DNA of 64,000 bases, taken from assembly GCF_035917335.1 (NCBI RefSeq), contig NZ_CP109067.1, positions 2,727,001 through 2,791,000 on the forward strand. Reading direction: 5' to 3'. Numbering within the stretch: position 1 is the stretch's first letter; each line of letters opens with the position of its first letter. This document shows, piece after piece, positions 45,937-56,639 of the stretch. The translations under genes were made by a program, and so were the position numbers. The notes under the pieces are model-generated. The model saw only the letters and a list, made by a program, of their open reading frames with translations, was not told the DNA's origin and ran no database searches. Source of the stretch: Micromonospora sp. NBC_01813 (GTDB lineage Bacteria > Actinomycetota > Actinomycetes > Mycobacteriales > Micromonosporaceae).

Positions 45937-47685
45937 TCACAGCGACTGCACCATCGCGATCCGCTCCTCCAACTGCTCGATGGTCGCCTGCGCACTCGGG
46001 GGACCGCCGCACCGGCGGCGCAGCTCGGCGTGGATCTTGCCGTGTGGCAGCCCGGTCCGGTGGTGATGGGCAGCCACCAGCGCGTTGAGCTGTCGACGCA
46101 ACGTGATCCGCCGTTCCCCTGCCGTCGGCAGGCGTTCCGGCTGGCGGGCGGCGGGCACCGGTTGCTCCGGCGACCGGTCCCGCCGCCGCGCGGCGATCTG
46201 TTCGGCCTGCCGGCGGTTCAGCAACGCCGCGACCTGGTCGGCGGTGAGCAGGCCGGGCAGGCCGAGGTACTCCTCCTCCTCGGGCGTGCCCGCCTGCGCG
46301 CCGGTGCCGAACGAAGCGCCGTCGAAGATCACCTGGTCGAGCTCGGCCGTGGCCGACAACGCCTCGAACCGCTTTTCCAGCTCCCCGCTCGCCTGCTCGG
46401 AGCGCTGGGCGCGCTCCAACAGGTCGTCGTCGAAGCCTTCCCGCTTTTTGGCCGCACCCAGCACGTGGTCGCGCTCGGCCTCCATCTCACTGGCCAGCCC
46501 GAGCAGGTGCGGCACACTGGGCACGAAGACCGTCGCGGTCTCACCGGGGCGGCGGGCCCGGACGAAGCGGCCGATCGCCTGGGCGAAGTACAGCGGGGTG
46601 GAGGCACTGGTCGCGTAGACCCCCACCGCCAGCCGGGGAATGTCCACCCCTTCGGAGACCATCCGCACCGCCACCAGCCACCGTTGGGTGGAATCGGCGA
46701 ACGAAGCGATGCGTGCCGAGGCACCGGCGTCGTCGGAGAGGACCACCACCGCCTTCTCCCCGGTGATCCGCTCGAGCAACCGGGCGTATGAACGGGCCGC
46801 CGCCTGGTCACTGGCGATCGCCAGGCCGCCAGCGTCGGTCATTCCGCCCGCCCGTAGCACGCTGAGCCGCGCGTCGGCCGCCCGCAGCACCGCCGGCATC
46901 CAGTCCCCCGCCGGGTCGAGCGCGGTGCGCCAGGCCTGCGCCACCAGGTCCTGGGTCATCGGCTCGCCCAGCCGGGCGGCAAGTTCGTCACCGGCGCTGG
47001 TCCGCCACCGGGTCTCCCCCGAATACGCCAGGAACAGCACCGGCCGGACCACCCCGTCGCGCAGCGCGTCGGAGTAGCCGTAGGTGCTGTCCGCCCGCGA
47101 CCGGGGCAGCCCGTCACCGCCTGCCTCGTAGCGGATGAACGGGATCGGGTTGTCGTCGGAGCGAAACGGCGTACCGGTGAGCATCAGTCGGCGGACCGCC
47201 GGCTCGAAGGCGGCCTTGATCCCGTCGCCCCACGTCCGCGAGTCGCCGGCGTGGTGGATCTCGTCGAGGATGACCAGTGTCCGCCGGGTCATCGTCCGTC
47301 GCCGGTGCACCTGGGGTGCCATCCCGACCTGGGCGTAGGTGACCACCGCGCCGTGGAAGTCGGCCGACGAGTGCAGGTCGGCGTTGCGGAACGCGGCGTC
47401 GAGCTGGATGCCGACCCGTCCGGCGGCCACCGCCCACTGGGTCTTCAGGTGCTCGGTGGGCGCGACCACGGTCACCGCTTCGACGGTCCCGTCGGCGAGC
47501 AGCTCGGCCGCTATCCGTAGGGCGAAGGTCGTCTTACCCGCACCCGGCGTCGCGACGGCGAGGAAGTCCTCGGTCCGGCGCCGCAGGTACTCCACCAGTG
47601 CCCGCCGCTGCCAACCGCGCAGCGCCGGAAACGTGTCGACCCTCGGCAGGGTGGTCGGCACGCGTACCCCTTTCTCGATGGCCAT
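45937..47685 (-). CDS. DEAD/DEAH-box superfamily 2 helicase
   Basis: The 582-residue protein has all SF2 motifs: LRGWQRRAL (Q-like), ATPGAGKTTFA (Walker A), ILDEIHHAGD (Walker B), MLTGTPFRSD (III) and VSEGVDIPRLAVGVYA with QAIGRFVRAR (V-VI). The C-terminal 200 residues are charged and helical (RRQAEQIAARRRDR) and unique to this group. It resembles type III restriction and XPB-like helicases, and may act in DNA repair. It begins 36 bases before the DUF3039 end and is likely cotranscribed with it. Confidence 0.9.
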   Translation of the reverse strand: MAIEKGVRVPTTLPRVDTFPALRGWQRRALVEYLRRRTEDFLAVATPGAGKTTFALRIAAELLADGTVEAVTVVAPTEHLKTQWAVAAGRVGIQLDAAFRNADLHSSADFHGAVVTYAQVGMAPQVHRRRTMTRRTLVILDEIHHAGDSRTWGDGIKAAFEPAVRRLMLTGTPFRSDDNPIPFIRYEAGGDGLPRSRADSTYGYSDALRDGVVRPVLFLAYSGETRWRTSAGDELAARLGEPMTQDLVAQAWRTALDPAGDWMPAVLRAADARLSVLRAGGMTDAGGLAIASDQAAARSYARLLERITGEKAVVVLSDDAGASARIASFADSTQRWLVAVRMVSEGVDIPRLAVGVYATSASTPLYFAQAIGRFVRARRPGETATVFVPSVPHLLGLASEMEAERDHVLGAAKKREGFDDDLLERAQRSEQASGELEKRFEALSATAELDQVIFDGASFGTGAQAGTPEEEEYLGLPGLLTADQVAALLNRRQAEQIAARRRDRSPEQPVPAARQPERLPTAGERRITLRRQLNALVAAHHHRTGLPHGKIHAELRRRCGGPPSAQATIEQLEERIAMVQSL

Positions 47686-47733
47686 GAAAAGGCCCTCGCG
47701 GCCAGTGGACGCGAAGGCCGATCGGGCGTCTGC

Positions 47734-47952
47734 TCAGCGAGCCATCGACTCGTAGATCTCCTTGCAGCGCGGGCAGACCGGAGATCCGGGCTTTGGCGTA
47801 CGGGTGACCGGGAAGCGTTCGCCGCAGAGCGCGATCACGAAGGTGCCCATGACAGCACTCTCAGCGATCTTCTCTTTTCGGACGTAATGGAACATCTCCG
47901 GGCCGGTGTCGGCATCCTTGACCTCGGGACGCTCAAGAACCTCGGTACTCAC
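47734..47952 (-). CDS. DUF3039 family protein
   Basis: The 72-residue protein contains [50 protein letters not shown], seen in shorter blocks as HYVRK, ALCGE and CPRCK; these three Cys may bind a metal. It matches DUF3039, conserved across actinobacteria, function unknown. GGAGGTGGGAG precedes the GTG at 47952. It is upstream of the helicase gene and divergent from psuG. Confidence 0.9.
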   Translation of the reverse strand: MSTEVLERPEVKDADTGPEMFHYVRKEKIAESAVMGTFVIALCGERFPVTRTPKPGSPVCPRCKEIYESMAR

Positions 47953-48043
47953 GTCGTCTCCCACCTCCAGGCTGAGAGTCTGGCATTTCGCGGCGTACGG
48001 GTCCACCGTCCGGCACGCCCGTCCGCCCCGTACCGTTGTGATC

Positions 48044-48991
48044 ATGGCTGATAACGCAGGCCGCACCGGCCCGTTGCACTACGACATCCAGTACGGCGCC
48101 GAGGTAGCCGACGCCCGCCGGGACGGACGGGCCATCGTCGCCCTGGAAAGCACCATCATCGCACACGGGCTACCCCGTCCCGACAACCTGCGCGTCGCCC
48201 GCGAGATCGAGTCGACGGTCCGGGCCACCGGCGCGGTGCCAGCCACCATCGGCATGGTCGGCGGACGCCTGGTGGTCGGTCTGGACGACACCCAACTCAG
48301 CCACCTCGCAAACTCCGACTCGGTAGCCAAACTCTCCGCCCGGGATCTGGCCCTGGCCGCCGCGACCAGCGCGGACGGCGCGACGACCGTCGCCGCCACC
48401 AGCGCGGTCGCGGCCGCAGCGGGCATCGACGTCTTCGCCACCGGCGGGCTCGGCGGGGTGCACCGGGAGGCGGCGCAGACCTTCGACGAGTCGGCCGACC
48501 TGGTCACCCTGGCCCGTACACCGATCACCGTGGTCTGCGCGGGGGTCAAGTCGATCCTGGACGTGGCGGCGACCCTGGAACGGTTGGAGACGCTCGGCGT
48601 CGCGGTGGCCGGCTTCCGGTCCCACCGGTTCCCCGGCTTCTTCATCACCGACAGCGGGTACGCACTCGACTGGTCACTGGACTCCGCACAGCAGATCGCC
48701 GAAGTCATCCACGCCCGCCGCCGCCACGGCGTCGGCGCCGGCGCGCTGGTGGTGGCGAACCCGCTGCCGCCCGAGGAGCAGCTGGACCCGGCGCTGCACG
48801 ACGCCACCCTGGCCACCGGGCTGGCCCGGATGGCCGAGGAGGGCATCACCGGCAAGGCGGTGACGCCTTTCCTGCTCGCCCATTTCCACTCCGCCACCCA
48901 CGGCGCCAGTCTGGCGGTGAACGTCCGGATCATCCTGCGCAACGCCGAACTCGCCGGTCGCATCGCGGTCGCCGCCGCCCAAGCCGGGTGA
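48044..48991 (+). CDS. psuG: Pseudouridine-5'-phosphate glycosidase
   Basis: The 315-residue enzyme splits pseudouridine 5'-phosphate into uracil and ribose 5-phosphate in nucleoside catabolism. Family segments are [52 protein letters not shown] and [11 protein letters not shown] 48044 is chosen; GTG 48038 is also possible. Its stop overlaps the kinase start by four bases. Confidence 0.94.
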   Translation: MADNAGRTGPLHYDIQYGAEVADARRDGRAIVALESTIIAHGLPRPDNLRVAREIESTVRATGAVPATIGMVGGRLVVGLDDTQLSHLANSDSVAKLSARDLALAAATSADGATTVAATSAVAAAAGIDVFATGGLGGVHREAAQTFDESADLVTLARTPITVVCAGVKSILDVAATLERLETLGVAVAGFRSHRFPGFFITDSGYALDWSLDSAQQIAEVIHARRRHGVGAGALVVANPLPPEEQLDPALHDATLATGLARMAEEGITGKAVTPFLLAHFHSATHGASLAVNVRIILRNAELAGRIAVAAAQAG

Positions 48992-49950
48992 GCGACACAG
49001 GTCAGAACCCGGTCCGGCCAGCGGACGGCGCGGCCCCGGGGCGGGTCCTGGTCGTCGGCGACCTGGTGACCGACGTGGTGGCGGTGCTCGGCGCGCCGGT
49101 GGCCGCCGGCTCGGACACCCCGGCGGCGATCCGGTTCACCGGCGGCGGCCAGGCCGCCAACACCGCCGCCTGGCTGGCCGCGCTGGGCGTACCGGTGACG
49201 CTGGTCGCGACGGTCGGCGACGACGACGTCGGCAGCCTGCGCCTCGCCGAACTCACCGATGCCGGAGTCGACCTGGCGGTACGGCGGTGCCCGTCCGCCC
49301 CGACCGGCACCGTCATCGTGTTGGCGCACGGTGGCGACCGGTCGATGGTGGCTGACCGGGGCGCCAACCTGTCGTTGCGGGCGCGCGACGTCGACGACGC
49401 ACTGCAGCGGTTTCCCGACGCGGTGCACCTGCACCTGTCCGGCTATCCCCTGCTGTCGCGGCAGACCCGCCCGGCGGCCCGCCACGCGCTCGCCGCCGCC
49501 CGGACCCGGGGGATGTCGACCAGCGTCGACGCGGCCTCGGCGGCGCCGCTGCGGGCGGCGGGCGCGGCCGAGTTCCTCGACTGGGTACGCGGCACCGACC
49601 TGCTGCTGGCCAACGCCGACGAGGCAGCGGTGCTCGGGATGGCCGACGGGCTGCCCCAGCCCGGGCCGGTCCGGCACCTGGTGGTGAAGCGGGGCGCCTC
49701 CGGTGCCGTCTGGCACGGGCCACACCGACCGGTCGAAGCAGCGGCGCAGCCGGTGCCGGTGGTCGACCCGACCGGCGCCGGCGACGCGTTCGCCGCCGGT
49801 CTGTTGGCAGCCTGGCTGGCGGCGGCACCCGGTGCGGCCGCCGGGCCCGATCCGGCCGACGCGCTGGCGCACGCGGTGCGGGCGGGTGCCGCGGCCGTGG
49901 GCCTGGTAGGAGCGCGGCCGACCGGAAAGCTCAGGGCTCCACGTCGATGA
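48988..49950 (+). CDS. psuK: PfkB-family kinase, probable pseudouridine kinase
   Basis: The 320-residue protein belongs to the ribokinase/PfkB family: [33 protein letters not shown] and the catalytic [13 protein letters not shown] with the base Asp. It overlaps psuG by four bases, so it most likely phosphorylates pseudouridine to feed PsuG. The end overlaps the convergent DUF3099 gene by 20 bases. Substrate is inferred from context. Confidence 0.88.
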   Translation: MSDTGQNPVRPADGAAPGRVLVVGDLVTDVVAVLGAPVAAGSDTPAAIRFTGGGQAANTAAWLAALGVPVTLVATVGDDDVGSLRLAELTDAGVDLAVRRCPSAPTGTVIVLAHGGDRSMVADRGANLSLRARDVDDALQRFPDAVHLHLSGYPLLSRQTRPAARHALAAARTRGMSTSVDAASAAPLRAAGAAEFLDWVRGTDLLLANADEAAVLGMADGLPQPGPVRHLVVKRGASGAVWHGPHRPVEAAAQPVPVVDPTGAGDAFAAGLLAAWLAAAPGAAAGPDPADALAHAVRAGAAAVGLVGARPTGKLRAPRR

Positions 49951-50290
49951 CCGTCGCCGGTGGTGTCGGGGTGGGTACCGCGCCGACGGCCGACTGCCCC
50001 TGGCCCCCTGCCCGGTGCCACTGGTCGTTTCTCCGGTGCCGGTCCTTGGGCGGGCCGTCGTTGGCGAGCAGGACGGCCAGCCAGGGCACCAGGATCATCC
50101 CGACCCCGCAGATCGACAACCAGAGCCAGAGCAACGGCGCCTCCACCGTGACCAGCACCGCGCCCACGATCAGGCAGCCGATCCGGACCGACATCATGGC
50201 CACGTACCGGCGTTGGCGGTGCCGCAGCTGATCACCCGGGCTCTGCCCGGCGTCCGTGATCAGCGTCGGGCGGTCAACGGTCCGTCTCAC
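49931..50290 (-). CDS. DUF3099 family membrane protein
   Basis: The 119-residue protein has LITDAGQSPGDQLRHRQRRYVAMMSVRI, the DUF3099 mark, and two membrane segments (IGCLIVGAVLVTV and LWLWLSICGVGMILVPWLAVLLA). The tail is Pro/Thr-rich. Function is unknown. GGGAGGAG precedes the GTG. It follows the HhH-GPD gene on the same strand after 24 bases. Confidence 0.87.
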   Translation of the reverse strand: MRRTVDRPTLITDAGQSPGDQLRHRQRRYVAMMSVRIGCLIVGAVLVTVEAPLLWLWLSICGVGMILVPWLAVLLANDGPPKDRHRRNDQWHRAGGQGQSAVGAVPTPTPPATVIDVEP

Positions 50291-50314
50291 CGGCTCCTCC
50301 CGCCTGGCCGTCGT

Positions 50315-50890
50315 TCATGTCTTCGCGGCCTTGGCCGCCGCCTTCATCTGCTGCTTGTGCTCCCGGACGCGCACCAGGGAGTCCTCGTCGACGATGTCGG
50401 CCACCGAGACGTGCGCCCCCTCGCGACCGTACTCGCCGGCCGCCTCCCGCCAGCCGGCCGGGTCCACGCCGTACCGCTTGCCGAGCAGGGCGAGGAAGAT
50501 CTGTGCCTTCTGCTTGCCGAACCCGGGCAACTCGCCGATCCGGGCCAGCGCGGCGGCCCCGTCCGGAGCCTCGGTCCAGATCCGGGCCGGATCGCCGGCG
50601 TACCGGTCGACCACGATCCGGCACACCTGCTGCACCCGTGCCGCCATCGCCTTGGGGAACCGGTGCAGCGCCGGCCGCTGCGCGAAGACCTCGATCAGCT
50701 TCTCCGGGTCGAAGTCGGCCAGCTCCCGGGCGTCCGGCTCGTGCCCCAGCCGAAGGGTCAGATCGTACGGCGCGGAGAACGCCTTCTCCATCGGCACCTG
50801 CTGGTCCAGGATCATCGCGACGAGCAGAGCCAACGGGCTGCGGCGCAGCAGCTCGTTCGCCTCCGCCTCGATCGGCAGCGACAGTGTCAT
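50315..50890 (-). CDS. HhH-GPD-type base excision repair protein
   Basis: The 191-residue protein has LALLVAMILDQQVPMEKAFSAPY and a helix-hairpin-helix ARIGELPGFGKQKAQIFLALLGKRYGVDP. It is shorter than classic glycosylases and lacks the Fe-S Cys cluster. It belongs to the actinobacterial HhH-GPD group of unclear substrate. ATG 50890 is used. It is the second HhH-GPD protein in the window. Confidence 0.88.
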   Translation of the reverse strand: MTLSLPIEAEANELLRRSPLALLVAMILDQQVPMEKAFSAPYDLTLRLGHEPDARELADFDPEKLIEVFAQRPALHRFPKAMAARVQQVCRIVVDRYAGDPARIWTEAPDGAAALARIGELPGFGKQKAQIFLALLGKRYGVDPAGWREAAGEYGREGAHVSVADIVDEDSLVRVREHKQQMKAAAKAAKT

Positions 50891-50993
50891 GCACCCAGTT
50901 TGCCGGATCGGACGTCAGCCCGCCGCCACGCCACCCGCGCGGCGATGGGCCGACCCGGCCGGGTCGAGTTGCGCGACCGGGCAGGATGGCAGC

Positions 50994-52490
50994 GTGACCG
51001 ACGAAACCACCACGTACCCCGCGTTGCTCGACGCGGCCGGGATCGACCGGCTCCGCACCGCACTGACCACGGCCCGGTTCACCTCGACCGGCATTGCCGA
51101 GCGGCTCGGGCCACAGGCCACCGCGGCCGTGTCCCGCAACGACTACCGCGCCGCGCTGCGCCGCACCGGCGACGGTGATCCACTCGACACCCTGATCCGG
51201 ATCTTCATCTGCGCGCAGACCGAGTCCACGGCGGCGGTCAGCGCCGCGCTGGCGCCGCTGCCGTTGACCGACGCGCTCGCCGCCGGGCTGGTGGAGCCGG
51301 CCCCGGGTGGTCCAGGGCTGCGCCAGGGCGTCGACCTGGAGCCGTACGGCGATGACTGGTGGGTGATCTCCGACGTGCCGGCGCACCTGCGGGCCGGGCA
51401 GCCACTCGCCGCCGACCATGTCCTCGGCGTCGGCGGCTCCTCGACCACCCTGGCCGACGCGGTCCGCCGCCGGCCGGTCGGCACCGCGTTGGACCTGGGC
51501 ACCGGCTGCGGCGTACAGGCGCTGCACCTGGCCGGACACGCGACCAGCGTCACCGCGACCGATCTGTCCGCCCGCGCGCTACGCTTCGCCGCCACCACCG
51601 CGGCGCTCAGCGGGCAACGGTGGGAACTGCTGCACGGCGACCTGGCCGCGCCGGTGGCCGGCCGTCGCTTCGACCTCGTGGTCAGCAACCCGCCGTTCGT
51701 GGTCGGGCCCGGCACCGCCACCCACGTCTACCGTGACTCGGGCCGGATCGGCGACGGCGTCTGCGCCGAGCTCGCGGCCGCCGCCGACGACCTGTTGGCC
51801 GACGGCGGCACCATGCACTATCTGGCCAACTGGCTGCACGTCACCGGCGAGGACTGGGCCGAACGGGTCGCGGGTTGGCTCACCGGCACCGGTCTCGACG
51901 CGTGGGTGATCCAGCGCGAGGTGGCCGACCCGGTCTCCTACGTGAACCTGTGGCTGGCCGACGCGAGCGAGGGGCCCGACGCGCACCGGGCCGCCGCCTG
52001 GCTCGACTGGTTCGACGCGCAGAAGGTCGAGGCGGTCGGTTTCGGGCTGGTCACGCTGCGCCGAGCCGGCCACACCGACCCGGTGGTCCGGGTCGAGGAA
52101 CTGCGCCAGCAGGTGACGCCGCCGCTGGGCGAACGGGTCGACGAGTGGTTCTCCCGCCAGGACTGGCTACGGGCCCGCGACGACGCCGGCCTGCTCGCGG
52201 CGCGATACCAGGCCGCGGACGGGCTGCGGCTACGGCAGGAAGCCAGCCTCGGCGAGGACGGCTGGGCGGTGGACCGGCAGACCGTCACGATGACCGACGG
52301 GCTGCGCTGGTCCGAGGAGATCGATCCGCTGGTGCTGGCCCTGATCGGCGGGTGCGACGGCGCGATGGCGATGCGCGATCAGGTGACGCTGCTGGCCACC
52401 GCGTACGGCGTACCGGAAAGCGAGCTGGTCGATGCCGCCGCGCCGATCGTCGGTCGGCTGGTCGAGCGGGGCATCCTGCGGCCGGTGTGA
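50994..52490 (+). CDS. Class I SAM-dependent methyltransferase
   Basis: The 498-residue protein has an N-terminal helical domain (about 150 residues), a Rossmann methyltransferase domain with LDLGTGCGVQALHLAGHA and the VVSNPPFV motif of N6-adenine or N5-glutamine methyltransferases, then a C-terminal domain. It resembles the actinobacterial HemK/RsmC-like group with unknown target. AGGA lies before the GTG at 50994. Confidence 0.88.
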   Translation: MTDETTTYPALLDAAGIDRLRTALTTARFTSTGIAERLGPQATAAVSRNDYRAALRRTGDGDPLDTLIRIFICAQTESTAAVSAALAPLPLTDALAAGLVEPAPGGPGLRQGVDLEPYGDDWWVISDVPAHLRAGQPLAADHVLGVGGSSTTLADAVRRRPVGTALDLGTGCGVQALHLAGHATSVTATDLSARALRFAATTAALSGQRWELLHGDLAAPVAGRRFDLVVSNPPFVVGPGTATHVYRDSGRIGDGVCAELAAAADDLLADGGTMHYLANWLHVTGEDWAERVAGWLTGTGLDAWVIQREVADPVSYVNLWLADASEGPDAHRAAAWLDWFDAQKVEAVGFGLVTLRRAGHTDPVVRVEELRQQVTPPLGERVDEWFSRQDWLRARDDAGLLAARYQAADGLRLRQEASLGEDGWAVDRQTVTMTDGLRWSEEIDPLVLALIGGCDGAMAMRDQVTLLATAYGVPESELVDAAAPIVGRLVERGILRPV

Positions 52491-52846
52491 CAGGCTGACC
52501 GGTATGCGGGCGGTGGTGCGGACAGTCAGCCGCGCAAGGTGCATGAGCTGCGCATCTTTGCGCCGGACCCGGCTGGCGACGACACCGCCGAACGCTCTGC
52601 CGCGCAGCTCGACGCGTTGGCTGCCCGGGGTGCCCCGGTACACACCGGACGGTTTCGGCACCCCGCTGCGCCGTCAGATCGTCACGGTCAGCGACCAGGC
52701 TGCCGCGCCGCACCCGAAGATGTCCCGGATTCATGCCACCTCGCGCCCGCCTCACCGTGACTTCACGCCCCAACCGCCAAGCTTGTCTTCACCAGCGGCG
52801 CTCCGTCACTGGCCTACCACTTGTCGACGCGGGGAGGCGACTGAGA
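52491..52846. other. Intergenic region before sigB with possible gene relic
   Basis: The 356-base gap contains a short frame from GTG 52539 ([18 protein letters not shown]) with good third-position GC up to about 52670; after that the good codon use moves to another frame ([18 protein letters not shown]). This could be a frameshifted relic of a small gene. No ribosome site is convincing, so no gene is called. The sigB promoter must lie here. Confidence 0.4.
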
Positions 52847-53851
<1,005 letters not shown>

Positions 53852-53902
53852 CCGCACGGGGTGCCGGCAGGCCACCGGGGGGTGCCGGCCGATCACAGGG
53901 GG

Positions 53903-53961
53903 CGGCGGCTGGTCGGATGTGTCACGACACCGAGAGGTGTCCCGGCACCGACCAGCCGCCG
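53903..53961. terminator. Nested hairpin between sigB and the acyltransferase gene
   Basis: An outer 14-bp stem (53903-53916 with 53948-53961) encloses an inner 6-bp hairpin (53926-53931 with 53936-53941, loop GAGA). It lies in the 146-base gap between convergent genes and probably ends both transcripts. Confidence 0.55.
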
Positions 53962-53997
53962 GTGGTTGCCCTGACCGGCACAGGTCGCCCGTGGCGG

Positions 53998-56637
53998 TCA
54001 GAGCTGACGCGGGCCGGTGTCCGGCCGGGCCCCGGACGACCCGAGACGGACACTGGCGTGCAGTACCGTCAGCCCGCCCGGGCGGGCCAGCACCGGGTTG
54101 AGCCGTAGCCGGTGGATCCGTGGCTGCTCGTCGGCGAGCCGACCGATCCGGATCAGCAGGTCGGCCAGGGCATCCCGGTCGACGGATCCGGCGCCCCGGT
54201 AGCCGCGCAGTAGCGGTGCCGCCCGCGGCTCGTCGACTAGTTCGGCCGCGTCGCGGTCGGTCAACGGCGCGGCCCGCCAGGCCCGGTCGCCGAGCAGATC
54301 CGTCGCCACGCCGCCCAGGCCGAACCCGACCACCGGGCCGAACGTCGGATCGGTCACCATCTCGACGACGCAGGCCACCCCGGGGGCCACCATCCGTTGG
54401 ACCAGCACCTGCCGCCCGAACTGTTCGGAAATCTCCCGGTACGCCTGCTCGACGGCTTCCGCGCTGGCCAGATCGAGGCGTACCGCACCGAGATCCAGCC
54501 GGTGCCGCAGCCCGTCGTCGGCCGCTTTGATCACCACCGGCAGACCCAACTGCCGGGCCGCCGCCACCGCCTCGTCAGCCGAGGCCGCCGGCACCGAGCC
54601 GAGCACCTCGACGCCGTACGCGGCGAGCAGGGCGGCCGGGTCGACCGGCTCGACGGCCAGCACCGCGGCGGCCGCCGCCGGATCGGTCCCGGCCAGTTGC
54701 GGCACCGTACCCGGTGGTTCCCGCAGCCAGTCGGCGTAGTCGGCGACCCGGGCCAGCGCCCGCACCGACTCCTCCACCGACGGGTACGTCGGCACTCCGG
54801 CCGGCGGCTGACCGACCAGCAGGGTCGCCACGGTCGGCTTGTCGCCGGCGAGCGCCACACTGGCAAGGGCCGAGGTGAAGTCGGCGTCCTCGTCGGCCAG
54901 CTGACCCGGCAACGGCGGGGCGAACACCACCACGAGCGCGTCGACTCCGACGTCGACCGCAGCGTCGGCGAGCATGTCGGCGAAGTCGTGCGCGCCGGCC
55001 TCCGGCGCGACCGTACGCGGATAGCCGGTGGCGGCGGTGAGCCGGTGCGCCTGGCAGGCCGCCGACGCGAGGGTCGCCAACGCCGACGAGTTGCCCACCA
55101 CCCCGACCCGTCGGCCGACCGGCAACGGCTGGTTCGCCAGCAGGGTGCCGACGTCGAACATCTCCGCGACGGTGTCCACCCGGATCACGCCGGACTGGGC
55201 GAACAGCCGGGTCACCGCCACGGCGTCCGGCCCTACCGCAGGTGCCGCGCCCTCCCCTGTCTGCACCGCAGCTGCGGGGTCCTCCCCGTGCGCGGTCGCC
55301 CGACGGGCCGCCGAGGCCAGCGCCACCACCGGCTTCGTCCGGCCGATCCGCCGGGTCAGTCGGGCGAACTTACGCGGGTTGCCGAACGTCTCCAGGTAGA
55401 GCAGGACGACATCGGTGCCCGGGTCGTCCTGCCAGTACTGCAGCAGGTCGTTGCCGGAGACGTCGGCCCGGTTGCCGGCGGACACGAACGACGACAGCCC
55501 GAGCCCCCGCCGGTCCGCCTCGGCGAGCAACGCGACACCCAGCGCCCCGGACTGGCTGAAGAAGCCGACCCGGCCGGCCGGCGGGAGCTGCGGGGCGAGC
55601 GTGGCGTTGAGCCGTACCCGGGGGTCGGTGTTGGCCACCCCGAGACAGTTCGGGCCGACCACCCGTAGCCCGGCGACGTGCGCGGTCCGGATCAGCTCAC
55701 GCTGCGCGGCGGCCCCGGCCGGCCCGGTCTCGGCGAAGCCGGCGGAGATGACCACCACGCCGTGTGCCCCGGCGGCGGCCGCGTCGGCGACCACGCCCGG
55801 CACCGCGTCCGGGGTGACCGCGACGACGGCCAGATCCACCGGGATGCCGGCGTCGGCGGCGCGGCGGTACGCCGGCAGTCCGCCGATCCGGTCCACCACC
55901 GGGTGTACGCCGACGATGTCGCCGGTGAAGCCGCCGTCACGAAGGTGCCCGAGGACGGCGGCGCCGACGCCCTGCCCGGTGGCGCTGGCTCCGTAGACCG
56001 CGACGCCACGCGGGGTCAGCAGTCGGGCGATCGAGCGGGACTCGGCGCTGTGTTCCCGGCTCCACTGCACCTGCAGCGACGCCTCGGTGGGCGCGATCGG
56101 GAAGCTGAGGTGCACCACCCCGTCGGCGTAGCGGCGACGGACCTGGTACCCGGCGTCGGCGAAGACCCGCAGCATCGGCGCGTTCGCCGGCAGTACCTCG
56201 GCGACGAACGACTCGATGCCGTCGGCCCGGGCCGCTGCGGCGAGATGCTCCAGCAGCACCGAGCCGACGCCACGGCCCTGGTGGGCGTCCTCCACCACGA
56301 ACGCGACCTCGGCCTCGGTGGAGCCGGCACCGAGCCGGTCGTAGCGGCCCACCGCGAAGACCCGGTCACCGGAGACCACCACGAACGCTTCCCGGTCGCG
56401 GTGGTCGACGTTGACGAACCGCTGCAGGTCGCGTTCGGGGATTCGCGGGTACGGGGAGAAGTAGCGCAGGTAGCGGGTGCGTTCGGAGAACCGGGCGTGC
56501 ATGGCGACGACGGCGTCGGCGTCGTCGGGTCGGATCTGCCGCAGGTGGACGGTGGTGCCGTCGCGTAGCAGCACATCGGCCGAGCGGTCCGCAGCCAGGC
56601 GGTCCGCAGCCGAGCGGTTCACGGCCGAGGGATCCAC
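53998..56637 (-). CDS. Protein lysine acyltransferase: GNAT fused to acyl-CoA synthetase-like domains
   Basis: The 879-residue protein has an N-terminal GNAT domain (DGTTVHLRQIRPDDADAVV, and the acetyl-CoA loop GRGVGSVLLEHL), then CoA-binding and succinyl-CoA-ligase-like domains (GVAVYGASATGQGVGAAV, VVGPNCLGVANT, GFFSQSGALGVALL) and a C-terminal ATP-grasp part. This matches Pat-type enzymes with the GNAT placed first, as in Streptomyces PatA. They acetylate acyl-CoA synthetases. It starts three bases after acuC ends, so acylation and deacylation are cotranscribed. Confidence 0.9.
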   Translation of the reverse strand: MDPSAVNRSAADRLAADRSADVLLRDGTTVHLRQIRPDDADAVVAMHARFSERTRYLRYFSPYPRIPERDLQRFVNVDHRDREAFVVVSGDRVFAVGRYDRLGAGSTEAEVAFVVEDAHQGRGVGSVLLEHLAAAARADGIESFVAEVLPANAPMLRVFADAGYQVRRRYADGVVHLSFPIAPTEASLQVQWSREHSAESRSIARLLTPRGVAVYGASATGQGVGAAVLGHLRDGGFTGDIVGVHPVVDRIGGLPAYRRAADAGIPVDLAVVAVTPDAVPGVVADAAAAGAHGVVVISAGFAETGPAGAAAQRELIRTAHVAGLRVVGPNCLGVANTDPRVRLNATLAPQLPPAGRVGFFSQSGALGVALLAEADRRGLGLSSFVSAGNRADVSGNDLLQYWQDDPGTDVVLLYLETFGNPRKFARLTRRIGRTKPVVALASAARRATAHGEDPAAAVQTGEGAAPAVGPDAVAVTRLFAQSGVIRVDTVAEMFDVGTLLANQPLPVGRRVGVVGNSSALATLASAACQAHRLTAATGYPRTVAPEAGAHDFADMLADAAVDVGVDALVVVFAPPLPGQLADEDADFTSALASVALAGDKPTVATLLVGQPPAGVPTYPSVEESVRALARVADYADWLREPPGTVPQLAGTDPAAAAAVLAVEPVDPAALLAAYGVEVLGSVPAASADEAVAAARQLGLPVVIKAADDGLRHRLDLGAVRLDLASAEAVEQAYREISEQFGRQVLVQRMVAPGVACVVEMVTDPTFGPVVGFGLGGVATDLLGDRAWRAAPLTDRDAAELVDEPRAAPLLRGYRGAGSVDRDALADLLIRIGRLADEQPRIHRLRLNPVLARPGGLTVLHASVRLGSSGARPDTGPRQL

Positions 56638-56639
56638 GG

